From positions 62,001 through 126,000 of the forward strand of contig JACKAT010000010.1 of assembly GCA_020634935.1 (NCBI GenBank): a stretch of DNA of 64,000 bases. Direction: 5' to 3'. The translations under genes were made by a program, and so were the position numbers. The notes under the pieces were generated by a model. That model saw only the letters and a program-made list of their open reading frames with translations. It had not been told where the DNA came from and did no database searches. Each line of letters begins with the position of its first letter. Positions within the stretch are counted from its first letter, which is position 1. The DNA is from Anaerolineales bacterium. Lineage in GTDB: Bacteria > Chloroflexota > Anaerolineae > 4572-78 > J111. This document shows, piece after piece, positions 43,097 to 52,351 of this stretch.

Positions 43097-43686
43097 TGAC
43101 CCAACCTATTCCGTTTAAGATTACACCTTTAACAATCGATGATCTTTCGGCGGCAGCCGCTATCGAAACGGCCGCCTATGCCACTCATCCGCCGCAGCGC
43201 GATTACCGGCGCGAGTTGAACAGCCATCTGGCGCACTATTTAGCCCTGCGGGTTCTATTCACCACGCTATACGACTCACTTAGCGATGCCTCGCTGGCTA
43301 AGCTAATCGGCGTAGCGGGGTTCTGGCTGCTGGCCGACGAAATCCACGTGGTGACGATTGCGGTCGAGCCGCACTGGAAGGGTCTAGGCTTGGGTGAGTG
43401 GCTGTTTATCGCCTTGCTGGAGGCCGGGCAAGCTGCCGGCGGCCAAATTGCGACGTTGGAAGTGCGTCCCTCCAACCAGCCGGCTTTATCGCTCTACCGC
43501 AAATACGGCTTCGAGGAGACAGGCCGGCGCAAAGCCTACTACAATGACAACGAAGACGCACTCATCTTGACCACTCCGCTGCTGGCGGCCCCGGCTTATC
43601 AAGCGTTCTTGGCCGCTCAAAAAACAGCAGTACATCTTAGGCTGTCAAAAATCACGTTGGATGATTCTAGTCTTCCCCCTATTTAA
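43096..43686 (+). CDS. rimI: Ribosomal protein S18 alanine N-acetyltransferase (RimI-like)
   Basis: 196 residues. GNAT-fold acetyltransferase: acetyl-CoA loop VEPHWKGLGLGEWL and the C-terminal LEVRPSNQPALSLYRKYGFE and GRRKAYYNDNEDALIL segments are typical of RimI. Position directly after tsaB with overlapping codons supports the name. An extra ~25-residue C-terminal extension is present. Confidence 0.92.
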   Translation: MTQPIPFKITPLTIDDLSAAAAIETAAYATHPPQRDYRRELNSHLAHYLALRVLFTTLYDSLSDASLAKLIGVAGFWLLADEIHVVTIAVEPHWKGLGLGEWLFIALLEAGQAAGGQIATLEVRPSNQPALSLYRKYGFEETGRRKAYYNDNEDALILTTPLLAAPAYQAFLAAQKTAVHLRLSKITLDDSSLPPI

Positions 43687-43824
43687 CGGCTACTGATTAA
43701 CCACTTTGCTTTATATATGGTGTCAGATTAAAATATATAAGCGCATAAAGTGAACATAACTTAAAAGTCAAGTCCAATAACCCCTAATTTCCTCTTTTGA
43801 AAATTAAAAAGTGAGTAAGTAGCA

Positions 43825-44496
43825 ATGGAAAACCCTTTTGCGCCGAACACCGCATCATATAAAGATTTTGAGACATTAAGAGATTTAGAGTGGCATTGTA
43901 CAAAATGCGAACTGGAGTCAGCGCAAGCGAAAACATGGCAGGTTTGGCGGCACCAAGGATTACAATTAGCCACAAATGAAAATGGTCAATTTTATAAACG
44001 AGTATTTTGTTCAACCTGTGGAAAAGTTACTGTTCATAGGAAACTTCTATCTCTCGAAATAATCGGAGATACGAAAGTAAGGTCTGGAATTCCTCCAAAA
44101 TTAGCCATAAGAATAAAAAAACTTTACCAGAACGAAGAAGCTGTACTATTACGAAAGTTGCCCCCAAACCTATTGGAGATAGACCATCGTTTTCCCCAAG
44201 TAAGATGGGGACAGGATGAACCCGAGAATGATGTAAATATGCCAGTAAATGAAATTAGACAAAAATTCATTTTGCTAAGTCGAAGCAATAATTTACTAAA
44301 ATCTAGATACTGCGAAAGATGTGTGCAAACAGAAAAACGAGGTTACTTTTCTGGCATCCGTTATTGGTATACAGGTGATGAGAATTGGGATAAGGAAATT
44401 AGTCCCTATGATGAAAGAGGTTGTGAAGGTTGCTTTTGGTATGATCCATTTCAATGGAGAGCATCACTTAACGAATTGATCGAAAATTGTAGTTAA
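43825..44496 (+). CDS. HNH restriction endonuclease, IceA/NlaIII-like
   Basis: 223 residues. A probable zinc ribbon (C25, C28, C62, C65), then a beta-beta-alpha nuclease core LLEIDHRFPQVRW (H121) and LSRSNNLLKSRYCERC (N156 region, C163/C166), and a last CxxC at C200/C203 in GCEGCFWYDP. The order resembles the IceA1/NlaIII group, which cuts CATG. The next gene is a Dam-class adenine methylase of the type paired with it. The pair is clearly AT-richer than the genome around it. Family and specificity are from memory of the motifs, not a search. Confidence 0.7.
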   Translation: MENPFAPNTASYKDFETLRDLEWHCTKCELESAQAKTWQVWRHQGLQLATNENGQFYKRVFCSTCGKVTVHRKLLSLEIIGDTKVRSGIPPKLAIRIKKLYQNEEAVLLRKLPPNLLEIDHRFPQVRWGQDEPENDVNMPVNEIRQKFILLSRSNNLLKSRYCERCVQTEKRGYFSGIRYWYTGDENWDKEISPYDERGCEGCFWYDPFQWRASLNELIENCS

Positions 44497-44506
44497 GGAG
44501 AAAAAC

Positions 44507-45589
44507 TTGGATCAGAAATACTCTCAACTTAGTCTACTCAGTAGAGAGTCAGATTTAATTAAATATACCAACGGTTATATTCCACGTGCATCGCTAAATT
44601 ATATAGGGTCAAAGTTTAGCTTATTGCCATTTATTAGCGAAACCATATGTGAAATAGTTGGCGACGTTACAAATCTGGTTATGGCAGATATTTTTGCTGG
44701 GACAGGCTCTGTTGCCAAAAAATTTAAAGGGTCTGTAAGAAAGTTCATAGTCAACGATTTAGAAGCTTACAGTTATGTCATCAATCGAAATTATATTGGT
44801 AACCATAAGTACTTTGAGTACCAAAACTTAATCGACAGATTAAATGCTGTTAGTGGAATCGAGGGCATAATATATAAGAATTACTGTCCTGGAGGGGGTG
44901 AAGGACGGCAGTACTTTAGCGATGCAAATGGAAAAAAGATAGATGCACTACGTCAGAAAATAGAAGAATGGAAAAATGAAAGAAAAATAGATGAGGCTAG
45001 ATATTATTTTCTATTAGCAAGTTTGCTCGAAAGTGCTGATAAGGTAGCAAATGTCGCTTCGGTTTATGGTGCATTCTTAAAGCATCTGAAGAAAACTGCA
45101 CAAAAGCCATTAGTTCTTGAACCCGCAATCTTTGAAATAAATGGAGCAAACCATGAAGTTTATCAGACAGATGCAAATGAATTAGTTCGGCAAATTAAAG
45201 GAGATATTTTATATCTAGATCCACCGTACAATCATCGACAGTATGGAGCAAACTATCACTTACTCAACACAATCGCTCTTTATGACGATTTTACTCCTAT
45301 GGGCAAAACTGGACTTCGTGAATATGAACGTTCACAATACTGTAGACGCGATATGGTCACAAAAGCATTTAGAGACTTAATTGAAAATGCGAACTTTAAA
45401 TATATATTTTTGAGTTATAACAATGAAGGATTAATGTCTGTAGAAGAAATCGAAACAATTATGTCTCAATATGGTAGGTATCGACTCAAAACTACTGACT
45501 ACCAACGATTTAAGGCTGATAAGGATAGTAACCGCCAACATAAGGCGAGTCGAACAAAAGAATATTTACACGTTTTAGTTAAACCTTGA
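44507..45589 (+). CDS. D12-class (Dam-type) adenine DNA methyltransferase
   Basis: 360 residues, TTG start with AAGGAG site at 7-base spacing. NYIGSKFSLLPF near the N-terminus, SAM motif ADIFAGTGSVAKKF, and catalytic DPPYNHRQYG (238-247) are visible. The YGANYHLLNTIALYD and GKTGLREYERSQYC segments recall the M.NlaIII/M.HpyI (CATG) subgroup. It starts 10 bases after the nuclease and should protect the same site. AT-rich, so probably a transferred pair. Confidence 0.92.
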   Translation: MDQKYSQLSLLSRESDLIKYTNGYIPRASLNYIGSKFSLLPFISETICEIVGDVTNLVMADIFAGTGSVAKKFKGSVRKFIVNDLEAYSYVINRNYIGNHKYFEYQNLIDRLNAVSGIEGIIYKNYCPGGGEGRQYFSDANGKKIDALRQKIEEWKNERKIDEARYYFLLASLLESADKVANVASVYGAFLKHLKKTAQKPLVLEPAIFEINGANHEVYQTDANELVRQIKGDILYLDPPYNHRQYGANYHLLNTIALYDDFTPMGKTGLREYERSQYCRRDMVTKAFRDLIENANFKYIFLSYNNEGLMSVEEIETIMSQYGRYRLKTTDYQRFKADKDSNRQHKASRTKEYLHVLVKP

Positions 45590-45771
45590 TAATAGACCTA
45601 AATGGGTATTCTGATCAACGTAATAAAGTTTATAATCAATCGAGTTTCTAACAGATAGACTTTAACCAAAATCCAAAGTTAATGTCTCGACACTTCATTG
45701 ATTTACCTTTTCCAAATCGCAAAATTAGTAAAGGCTACATCGAAGCCGTTGGACAAAATTCCTTCTAAAGC

Positions 45772-46632
45772 ATGACCAACCCATTCATCGACTTTCAAGC
45801 CCAAATTGAAGCCGTAAAACAGCGCCACACGGCGGGCGAGATTAGCCAAAATGAGCGCGATAACCTGATCCGCCGCATGAAGCTGAAAGATGACGCCTGG
45901 GGCGATGTGTGGATGCTCAGCCCGACCGGCGAGTGGTTTCGCCAGGCCAAGGGCAGCAAAGGTTGGGTGCGCGATTACCCGCTCGATCTGGTTGAGCTGC
46001 CGGATATGCCCATCGATGCGTTGGATATTCACCAGGTGGCCAAAACCATCCACCACTGCACTCGCTGCCCGCTGCACGAAACCCGCACTCGCGCCGTGCC
46101 GGGCGAAGGTCCGGTTGAAGCCGATCTGATGCTCATCGGCGAGGGGCCGGGCTACCACGAAGATAAACAAGCGCGTCCGTTTGTGGGCAATGCCGGCCAA
46201 TTTTTGGAGGAGCTGCTCGACAGCATCGGCTACAAACGCCGCGATGTTTTTATTACCAACGTGGTCAAATGCCGCCCGCCCAACAATCGCGATCCGCAAG
46301 CCGAAGAGTTGGCCGCTTGCAGCGATTATCTGACCCGCCAGATCGAGCTGATCAATCCCAAAGTGATTGTCACTTTAGGCCGCTACTCAATGTATCGCTT
46401 CTTTCCGGGCGAGTCGATCTCCAAAATCCACGGACAGCCCCAACGGGTGGGCGATCGGCTGGTGGTGCCGATGTTCCACCCGGCCGCCGCGCTGCACCAA
46501 CCCCGCTTTCGCCCCCTCATCACCGAGGATTTTCTTAAGCTGCCCCAATTCATCGCCGAAGCCGCCTCAATGGCCGAAGAACCGGTTGACCCGGTCGATC
46601 CGGCCGATGCCGAGCAGTTGTCGCTGTTTTAG
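45772..46632 (+). CDS. Family 4/5-type uracil-DNA glycosylase with Fe-S cluster
   Basis: 286 residues. Removes uracil from DNA in base-excision repair. Four cluster cysteines fit: C96 and C99 (HHCTRCPLHETR), C167 (VVKCRPPNNRDP) and C183. Motif GEGPGYHEDKQARPFVG (123-139) and late MFHPAAALHQ are the family active-site blocks. An unusual ~80-residue N-terminal extension (QISQ-like helices, DVWMLSPTGEWFRQ) precedes the domain. The ribosome site is weak. Confidence 0.92.
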   Translation: MTNPFIDFQAQIEAVKQRHTAGEISQNERDNLIRRMKLKDDAWGDVWMLSPTGEWFRQAKGSKGWVRDYPLDLVELPDMPIDALDIHQVAKTIHHCTRCPLHETRTRAVPGEGPVEADLMLIGEGPGYHEDKQARPFVGNAGQFLEELLDSIGYKRRDVFITNVVKCRPPNNRDPQAEELAACSDYLTRQIELINPKVIVTLGRYSMYRFFPGESISKIHGQPQRVGDRLVVPMFHPAAALHQPRFRPLITEDFLKLPQFIAEAASMAEEPVDPVDPADAEQLSLF

Positions 46633-46655
46633 CAGGGAATTTTAGCGTCTTCTCA

Positions 46656-46680
46656 GTAGGGACAAACTTAAGTTTGCCCT
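46656..46680. repeat. Short TAGGGACAAACTT palindrome
   Basis: tagggacaaacttaag and its near complement cttaagtttgccct form a small hairpin like those at 14172-14197, between two convergent genes. Confidence 0.5.
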
Positions 46681-46712
46681 ACGTTACGGGATTATCGCGG
46701 TTATATTGGAAT

Positions 46713-47177
46713 TTATTCGGATTGATTGAACAGGTCCAGCCATTCCTCAACTTCATCGGGGGAGAGATGGACATCGACTTGACTGTCTGTATCCGGTTGG
46801 GGGGAACTCAACAACTGCTGGGCAAACTCGCCAGAGGAGAGGGTGCGGATGCCGTGTTGAGCCGCCGCCTGCTGCACGGCTCGATCAGAGGTGACCACCA
46901 TATACGCCTGGGGATTTTTAATCCGGCGCATCCGGCGCATCAGGATTTGGTCGGCGGTTCGACCGGATGGGGCAAATTGAATGGTGATCCCGCCCTGCTT
47001 CTTGGTTTGAGCGGAGCGGTAGCTGTAGCCCGCATCGAAGACCACCGTGATCGGATGGCCGGTTCTGGCCCGGTATTGGCGCAGATATTGCAGCAGTTTG
47101 TCTTCGTCATGGGGATCATCGAGTTGGAGATTGGGCATTTGACCTATTAAATTGTGCCCATCGATTAACCAATGCAT
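46713..47177 (-). CDS. NYN-domain (YacP/Rae1-like) ribonuclease
   Basis: 154 residues. PIN-like fold of the YacP type: HWLIDGHNLIG start (D6), ITVVFDAGYS, a FAPSGRTADQILMRRMRR segment and VVTSDRAVQQAA with the acidic pocket residues. Bacillus Rae1 of this family cleaves mRNA on ribosomes; the role here is inferred. A C-terminal acidic tail follows. Confidence 0.88.
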   Translation of the reverse strand: MHWLIDGHNLIGQMPNLQLDDPHDEDKLLQYLRQYRARTGHPITVVFDAGYSYRSAQTKKQGGITIQFAPSGRTADQILMRRMRRIKNPQAYMVVTSDRAVQQAAAQHGIRTLSSGEFAQQLLSSPQPDTDSQVDVHLSPDEVEEWLDLFNQSE

Positions 47178-47199
47178 AAGCCTTTGAACATAAATTGTG

Positions 47200-47318
47200 A
47201 GCGTTCAGCCCTTAGCTATCAGCTTTTTGCTTATTCCGGCAAATATTTGGTTACAGAACCCGGTCATGATGGCCTAAACGTCGTCATTGTTAAAGCTGAC
47301 GGCTGATAGCTGAACGCC
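47200..47318. repeat. GCGTTCAGC inverted repeat
   Basis: gcgttcagc plus ttagctatcagctt on the left faces aagctgac, ggctgatagc and tgaacgc on the right. It lies between the NYN and CNNM genes, both minus strand. Confidence 0.65.
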
Positions 47319-47328
47319 TATCATAAAA

Positions 47329-48375
47329 TTATTCCGTGGTCGATAGCGCCTCGGCCAAAAGCGCCTTATTGCGGCGGCGAGCCTCGGCTTGTAAGTCGGT
47401 GATGGTATCCGTCTCATCCACGATTTCGCCGGTCAGGGTTTCGAGCACGTCCTCCAGGGTAACGACCCCAGCAACCCCGCCAAATTCATCAATCACCACG
47501 GCCAAATGCCGCCGATTTTTCTGAAAAACCTGGAGTAATTTGTCGCCCCGGACATTTTCAGGCACAAATAAGACCTCTCGCACCAGCGCCGATACAGGTA
47601 AATCCTCTTTGCCTTCGATAAGAGCCGTTAACAGCGCATACTTGAGCGCCGTGCCCAATACATCATCGATACTTTTGCCGGTGATCACAATCCGGCTGTG
47701 AACCGAGGCGATAATCGCCTCTTTTGCTTCACCTAAGGTTAGATGTCCCCACAAATAAGTCATGGCGACTCTAGGCGTCATCAAATCCCAGGCCGTTACA
47801 TCATTTAAGCGAAATACCCGCTGGATCATCTCCGACTCATCGGCCTCGATAATCCCCTCCTGGCGGCCGATCCGGGCCAGCAGCTTGATTTCCGCCTCAT
47901 TGGTCGTCGGCACGACGGCCCGGCCTTTGGTGATGGGATACGTTAATTTTTCGATGGCCCACACCAGCGGCGTAAAGATTAGGGTTAAGATTTGGATAGG
48001 TCGAGCCATCAACAAGGCGATGGATTCAGCAAACCGCTCTCCCAACGTTTTGGGAATGATTTCGGCAAAGATGATCACTAACAGCGTCAGCAGCGCCGAA
48101 AAGGCCCCCAATAACTCGCTGCCCAATTGAATAGCGGCAATACGACCAACGACGATACTGCCAACAATGTTAGCGATATTGTTGAGAATGACGATACTGG
48201 CGATAGGCCGGCTCATATTCTGGCGGATAGCCAGCAGCGCCTGCGCCGACGGTTTTTTGGATTGAGCCAGTTGTCTGACTTTGACCAGAGGAACAGAAAA
48301 GAGGGCGGCCTCGGTGCCGGAACTAAATGCTGATACACACAGAACAATGAGAACGGCTGTAACAAGCTCTAGCAT
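47329..48375 (-). CDS. CNNM/HlyC-like DUF21 and CBS-domain membrane protein
   Basis: 348 residues. A DUF21 transmembrane domain (about 1-165; FSSGTEAALFSV, FAEIIPKTLGERFA) is followed by two CBS domains (about 195-325; DLMTPRVAM, VVIDEFGGVAGVVTLEDVLE). Such proteins are linked to Mg2+ or Co2+ efflux. The usual C-terminal CorC/HlyC domain is missing, so it is the short form. Confidence 0.93.
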   Translation of the reverse strand: MLELVTAVLIVLCVSAFSSGTEAALFSVPLVKVRQLAQSKKPSAQALLAIRQNMSRPIASIVILNNIANIVGSIVVGRIAAIQLGSELLGAFSALLTLLVIIFAEIIPKTLGERFAESIALLMARPIQILTLIFTPLVWAIEKLTYPITKGRAVVPTTNEAEIKLLARIGRQEGIIEADESEMIQRVFRLNDVTAWDLMTPRVAMTYLWGHLTLGEAKEAIIASVHSRIVITGKSIDDVLGTALKYALLTALIEGKEDLPVSALVREVLFVPENVRGDKLLQVFQKNRRHLAVVIDEFGGVAGVVTLEDVLETLTGEIVDETDTITDLQAEARRRNKALLAEALSTTE

Positions 48376-48578
48376 CTATTGACCTATTATTTTTAGACAA
48401 CATCTATGTCTGACCATTTAAGAAGGAAAATCAAATTACTGTGACATTTGAGCCAGGTAATTGGTAAATAATAGTGGGTTAGTCAACCGCTTAATTACCA
48501 AATATTATTTACTCCCGTTCCTACTATATCATAATCCTACCCGCCATGGCAATGACTTTTTGCGAGGGCGGGCTAAAA

Positions 48579-48617
48579 ACAAACCCTCGAAGGGGGTGAA
48601 CCGCTTCGAGGGTTTGT
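48579..48617 (-). terminator. Terminator of the Rossmann reductase gene
   Basis: acaaaccctcgaag (48579-48592) and cttcgagggtttgt (48604-48617) form a perfect 14-bp stem; T-runs flank both sides, so it can work in both directions. It lies 13 bases past the stop at 48630. Confidence 0.9.
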
Positions 48618-48629
48618 TTTATATCCGCC

Positions 48630-49754
48630 TTACATCCACCGCTTGTAGTAAAAATCGCTGTCCTCATCATTATTGAGGCGAGCCACTACCTCGTAAAACC
48701 ACTCGTCTAAGTGGGTATCGTGGCTGTCAAGCCGGGGGAAGGGGTTGTCGTAGCCTTCGGCCAACGCTTTCCCCACGCGATCCAGCGCGCCGAGACCCAA
48801 CTCCGGCACGCGCACCGGGCGGATGCCCTCTTTAGCCATCAAGGTATCAGTGATGTTGGCCATCGTCATCCCGCCGGGAATAAGCGGCAGGGCGCGGGTG
48901 CGCATAATTGGGTAGAAGATGTCCATCACCACTTTGCCGGAGCCGTAATGCTCGCGGGTGTAGGCTTGCAGCGACTCTTTCGGCAAGTAGAGGCTGGTCG
49001 AATAGGCGCCCTGGCGGCCGTATTCACGCTGACGCGGATCGCGGCCGATTTTGTCCAGGCTGCCCCGCCAATCGGCAAAAACCGAGGCTTCAACCCCGAT
49101 GCCGTTGTCTTCCAGAACCTGAGGAAACCGCACGGCCATCTCGCCCATGACAAATTTGGTAATTTCAATGGCCTTTTCATCGAGCGGGGTTAACTGCCAT
49201 TGAAACAACCCTTCGTCATCAACATCTTTGACGAAAACGGGCGGCATCTCCGGCTGTAGGCCCGACAGCGCCGCCGCCACGGTATTGAAATAGACCACGC
49301 GCTCCGCGCCGTTTTCTTTAAGCGTCGCCAGCAAATTTTCCAGCGGCTTGCCCTCCAAGGCCATCCCGTCATTGAGCCAACGGAAGCGCAACCCTGTCTT
49401 TTCGGCCTGGGCTTCCATCACCTTGCCCGTTTCAAAGTTAAGCGACTTCTTCAAATCCCGGCTCAACAGTGTTAGACTGGCCACTTTACCTACGCCTAAA
49501 ATAGCCGTGGCCAGCGCGCCGCCCAAGCCGGGTCCGGTCGCTCCGGCCAGCAATACGTGGCGACCCTCCAGCCAGTCCAAATTGAACTGATCTAACAGCG
49601 CGGCCTGATCCGCCCAGGTTTGATCCAAAAGCTGCTGCGCTTCCGCCGGAAAAGCCTCGATCTCTTCTTTCGTCGGTCGGCTCAACGGGGGCGCACCTTC
49701 TCGCACCGGCAGGCCGGGGTAAGGCTTGGCAAACGGGCTGGTTAATTCTGTCAT
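48630..49754 (-). CDS. Rossmann-fold reductase, weakly FabV-like
   Basis: 374 residues. A nucleotide-binding segment VLLAGATGPGLGGALATAIL (about 66-85), a RRxK-like ribose region (SLTLLSRDLKKSL) and AERVVYFNTVAAALSG resemble the layout of trans-2-enoyl-CoA reductases (FabV). Later segments YSTSLYLPKESLQAYT, PLIPGGMTMANITDTLM also recall that family, but the catalytic Tyr-Lys cannot be assigned with confidence. Could instead be an uncharacterised SDR-type enzyme. It has its own terminator and no operon partner. Confidence 0.6.
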   Translation of the reverse strand: MTELTSPFAKPYPGLPVREGAPPLSRPTKEEIEAFPAEAQQLLDQTWADQAALLDQFNLDWLEGRHVLLAGATGPGLGGALATAILGVGKVASLTLLSRDLKKSLNFETGKVMEAQAEKTGLRFRWLNDGMALEGKPLENLLATLKENGAERVVYFNTVAAALSGLQPEMPPVFVKDVDDEGLFQWQLTPLDEKAIEITKFVMGEMAVRFPQVLEDNGIGVEASVFADWRGSLDKIGRDPRQREYGRQGAYSTSLYLPKESLQAYTREHYGSGKVVMDIFYPIMRTRALPLIPGGMTMANITDTLMAKEGIRPVRVPELGLGALDRVGKALAEGYDNPFPRLDSHDTHLDEWFYEVVARLNNDEDSDFYYKRWM

Positions 49755-49783
49755 AGTATACCTCTCTTCAAAAAATATAGATC

Positions 49784-49865
49784 AGGTGACTGGCACTGAC
49801 TCGCTGTAATTGTATGGTTGTATTCCACGCTGCATTCTCTATTTGAGCCAAAGTACCCGTCACCT
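49784..49865. repeat. GGTGACTGGCACT inverted-repeat element
   Basis: aggtgactggcact (49784-49797) faces aagtacccgtcacct (49851-49865). It is the third and most diverged member of the family at 8266 and 42333. Confidence 0.75.
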
Positions 49866-49935
49866 GTATGTTACGATTTGGCGAACGCTGATTTTATCAC
49901 GAACAGAAAGTCACGTCCAATGACTGTATGGTCCA

Positions 49936-50032
49936 AGATGGGTCCAGTTTTCGCTTGTTGTTCGAGTAAGCAGCGCAAATGGGCCAACTATTTTGATGAT
50001 AACACGACTGCGGTAAGAAAACTGGACCAATC
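49936..50032. repeat. AGATTGGTCCAGTTTT element
   Basis: agatgggtccagtttt (49936-49951) and aaaactggaccaatct (50017-50032) match at 15 of 16 positions. The same arm occurs as a tight hairpin at 22684-22718. The rest of the gap is featureless. Confidence 0.65.
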
Positions 50033-50144
50033 TACTGTTAAAAGGAGAATTCCTGGACGATGGCAATCGAGGGTTGTATCCCCAGCCGGTTGGGATTACA
50101 ATGGGGATTAATTCAGCTACCTTTTAGTTTTGGAGGATTATGAC

Positions 50145-50984
50145 ATGACTGAGTCGATCTGCTATGTAAATGGTCAATATCTGCCCGTTAAGGAGGCGTT
50201 TATATCGGTGCAAGATTTAGCCGTGCTGCGCGGCTACGGTGTTTTTGATTTTCTGCGAACCTATCACGGCCGGCCCTTCAAACTGCGAGAGCATCTCCTG
50301 CGCCTGGAACGCTCGGCCCAACACATCGAACTAAAATTGCCCCAATCACTGGACGCTATCGAGCAGGTTGTGTGCGAGACCTTGCAGCGTAACACCCTGC
50401 CGGAAGCCAATATTCGCGTGGTGGTCACCGGCGGGGTCTCAGCCGATGGCATCACCCCGCCCGCCGAAACCGGACTAATTGTACTGGTGACGCCGGTCAA
50501 GCATTACCCGGCCGAATTTTACGACCACGGCGTCAAAGTGATCACCGTTGAAACCGAGCGCTACATTCCCGGCGCCAAAACCATCAACTACATTCCCGCC
50601 ATTTTAGCCATGAACAAAGCCAAAGCCGCCGGGGCGGTTGAGGCCCTGTACGTCAATCGACACGGTCACATCCTGGAAGGCACAACCACCAACTTCTACC
50701 TTGTCCAAGGGAATCAAATAATTACGCCCGTCGATGAAATTCTGCCGGGCGTCACCCGCAGCGTGCTGCTTGAGGTCGCTCAGTCGCTCTTTGATGTCGT
50801 CGAGCGTCCCATTACCTTTGCCGACTTGGCCGACGCCGAGGAAGCCTTCATCTCCGCCAGCAATAAGGAGATTATGCCCGTTCATCACGTTGATGATCAG
50901 CAGATCGGCAGCGGCACCCGAGGGCCGAAGACTAAACTGATTATGGAGCACTTTAGAGAGGTGACGTGGGGCAGCCAGGCGTAA
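50145..50984 (+). CDS. Class IV aminotransferase (BCAT/D-amino acid type)
   Basis: 279 residues from the ATG at 50145 (GGAGG site, 8-base spacing). PLP-dependent fold type IV: VLRGYGVFDFLRTYHGRP, HLLRLERSA, PGAKTINYIPAILAM with the Schiff-base lysine in AKTINY, and ILEGTTTNFYLV are present. Substrate could be branched-chain amino acids, D-alanine or aminodeoxychorismate; the sequence does not decide. Convergent with an MFS gene. Confidence 0.92.
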   Translation: MTESICYVNGQYLPVKEAFISVQDLAVLRGYGVFDFLRTYHGRPFKLREHLLRLERSAQHIELKLPQSLDAIEQVVCETLQRNTLPEANIRVVVTGGVSADGITPPAETGLIVLVTPVKHYPAEFYDHGVKVITVETERYIPGAKTINYIPAILAMNKAKAAGAVEALYVNRHGHILEGTTTNFYLVQGNQIITPVDEILPGVTRSVLLEVAQSLFDVVERPITFADLADAEEAFISASNKEIMPVHHVDDQQIGSGTRGPKTKLIMEHFREVTWGSQA

Positions 50985-50986
50985 GG

Positions 50987-52351
50987 TTACGTCTCGGCGG
51001 CTAAATCGCCGTAGACATCGTCCGGCTGCGGCGTCAATCGCGTCCGGGCTAGTAGATAAAGGACCAGGCCGATGACCCCGTTAGCAATGAACGGCGCGGC
51101 GGCGCCCATCATTGTAAACAAAAACCCGCCGATGATCGGCCCCAAAACGGTACCGGCGCTCATAAAGGCTGCGCCGACGCCCAAGGCCTGCCCCACGTTT
51201 TGGGGTTCAACCCGCTTGGTAACCAGACTGTTGAGGCTGGGCTGGAGTAACGCGTAACCAATCGGCACCGGGGATAGAAAAGCGATCATCAGCAACAATC
51301 CCGTAGCGCCGTTGCCGCCGTCTTCGGGCAGTAACGCCAGTTGACTTTCGGGGGCTGTGCCGGTGGTTTGCGATAATTCTTCGATGACGACATCGCGCGA
51401 ATACCACGGCACCGTCTGCTGCGGGGTGAAGGCCATCAGGAAAAAACCGAGGGCGTATAAAGCCAGCCCGACTAAGACCAGTTGGCGCTCGCCGAACTGC
51501 TGCGACAACCGGCCAATCAGTCCCCCTTGCACCACCACCGACACCAGACCAAAGAGGATAAAAATAACGGCGCTGCCAAAACTATCAAGCCCCAGCCGGC
51601 TAAGCATAAACGGCGCGAAAACGGCCGTAAAAATACCAAACTGAAACCGTAAATTAAAAATAAGGGTCATTAAAATACCCAAGTTAGGGTCATGCAAGGC
51701 TTTGACCATCTGGCCGAGACTTTTACGCTTAACGGCCTGAACGCTGCGTTTTTCCGGGGGCAATGTTTCTTTGAAAACAAACGTGGTCAGAATGATACTG
51801 ACCAAGGCAAAGCCGGCGGCGGCAAAGGCCGGCGCGCTGTAGTTGTTACCGCTCAAGCGCAGCGCCACCCCGCTTAAAACCGGCCCCAATAAAAATCCCA
51901 CGCCGAACGCCGCCCCAATTAAGCCCAACCCTTTGGCTCGATTTTGCGGCGAAGTGCTGTCGGCCATCGCTGAACGGACGGTCGCCAGATTGGCGCCGGT
52001 AATGCCATCGATGATTTGAGACAAGAAGATCAGCCATAAGGTGTGAGCAAACCCCAGGATCAGCAGGCTGATAAAAGTTCCCACCTGGGCTACGGCCAGC
52101 ACCGGTTTGCGCCCTACCCGATCCGACAGTGAGCCGAGAATCGGGACAAACATAAGCTGCATCACCGGGTAGGTCGAAATCAGCAGGCCAATGACAAAGG
52201 GGCTGGCATCGAAGGCCAGGACATAATAAGGCAAGATCGGCATGAGGATCGTCAGCCCCATCACATCGACCAGAACGATAACCAGGAGCGGCATCAGGCG
52301 TCTGTAGTCCAACGAGCCGGTTTGTTTAGAATTTGACAGGGTGGTTTCCAT
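50987..52351 (-). CDS. MFS transporter (multidrug/TetA-like)
   Basis: 454 residues, about 12 helices. Motif A between helices 2 and 3 reads LGSLSDRVGRKPVL and the DxxG-type motif C GPVLSGVALRL lies in helix 5. A 60-residue soluble loop in the second half (about 315-360, SRDVVIEELSQTTGTAPES) is unusual for the family. Substrate unknown, probably an efflux drug/proton antiporter. Confidence 0.92.
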   Translation of the reverse strand: METTLSNSKQTGSLDYRRLMPLLVIVLVDVMGLTILMPILPYYVLAFDASPFVIGLLISTYPVMQLMFVPILGSLSDRVGRKPVLAVAQVGTFISLLILGFAHTLWLIFLSQIIDGITGANLATVRSAMADSTSPQNRAKGLGLIGAAFGVGFLLGPVLSGVALRLSGNNYSAPAFAAAGFALVSIILTTFVFKETLPPEKRSVQAVKRKSLGQMVKALHDPNLGILMTLIFNLRFQFGIFTAVFAPFMLSRLGLDSFGSAVIFILFGLVSVVVQGGLIGRLSQQFGERQLVLVGLALYALGFFLMAFTPQQTVPWYSRDVVIEELSQTTGTAPESQLALLPEDGGNGATGLLLMIAFLSPVPIGYALLQPSLNSLVTKRVEPQNVGQALGVGAAFMSAGTVLGPIIGGFLFTMMGAAAPFIANGVIGLVLYLLARTRLTPQPDDVYGDLAAET

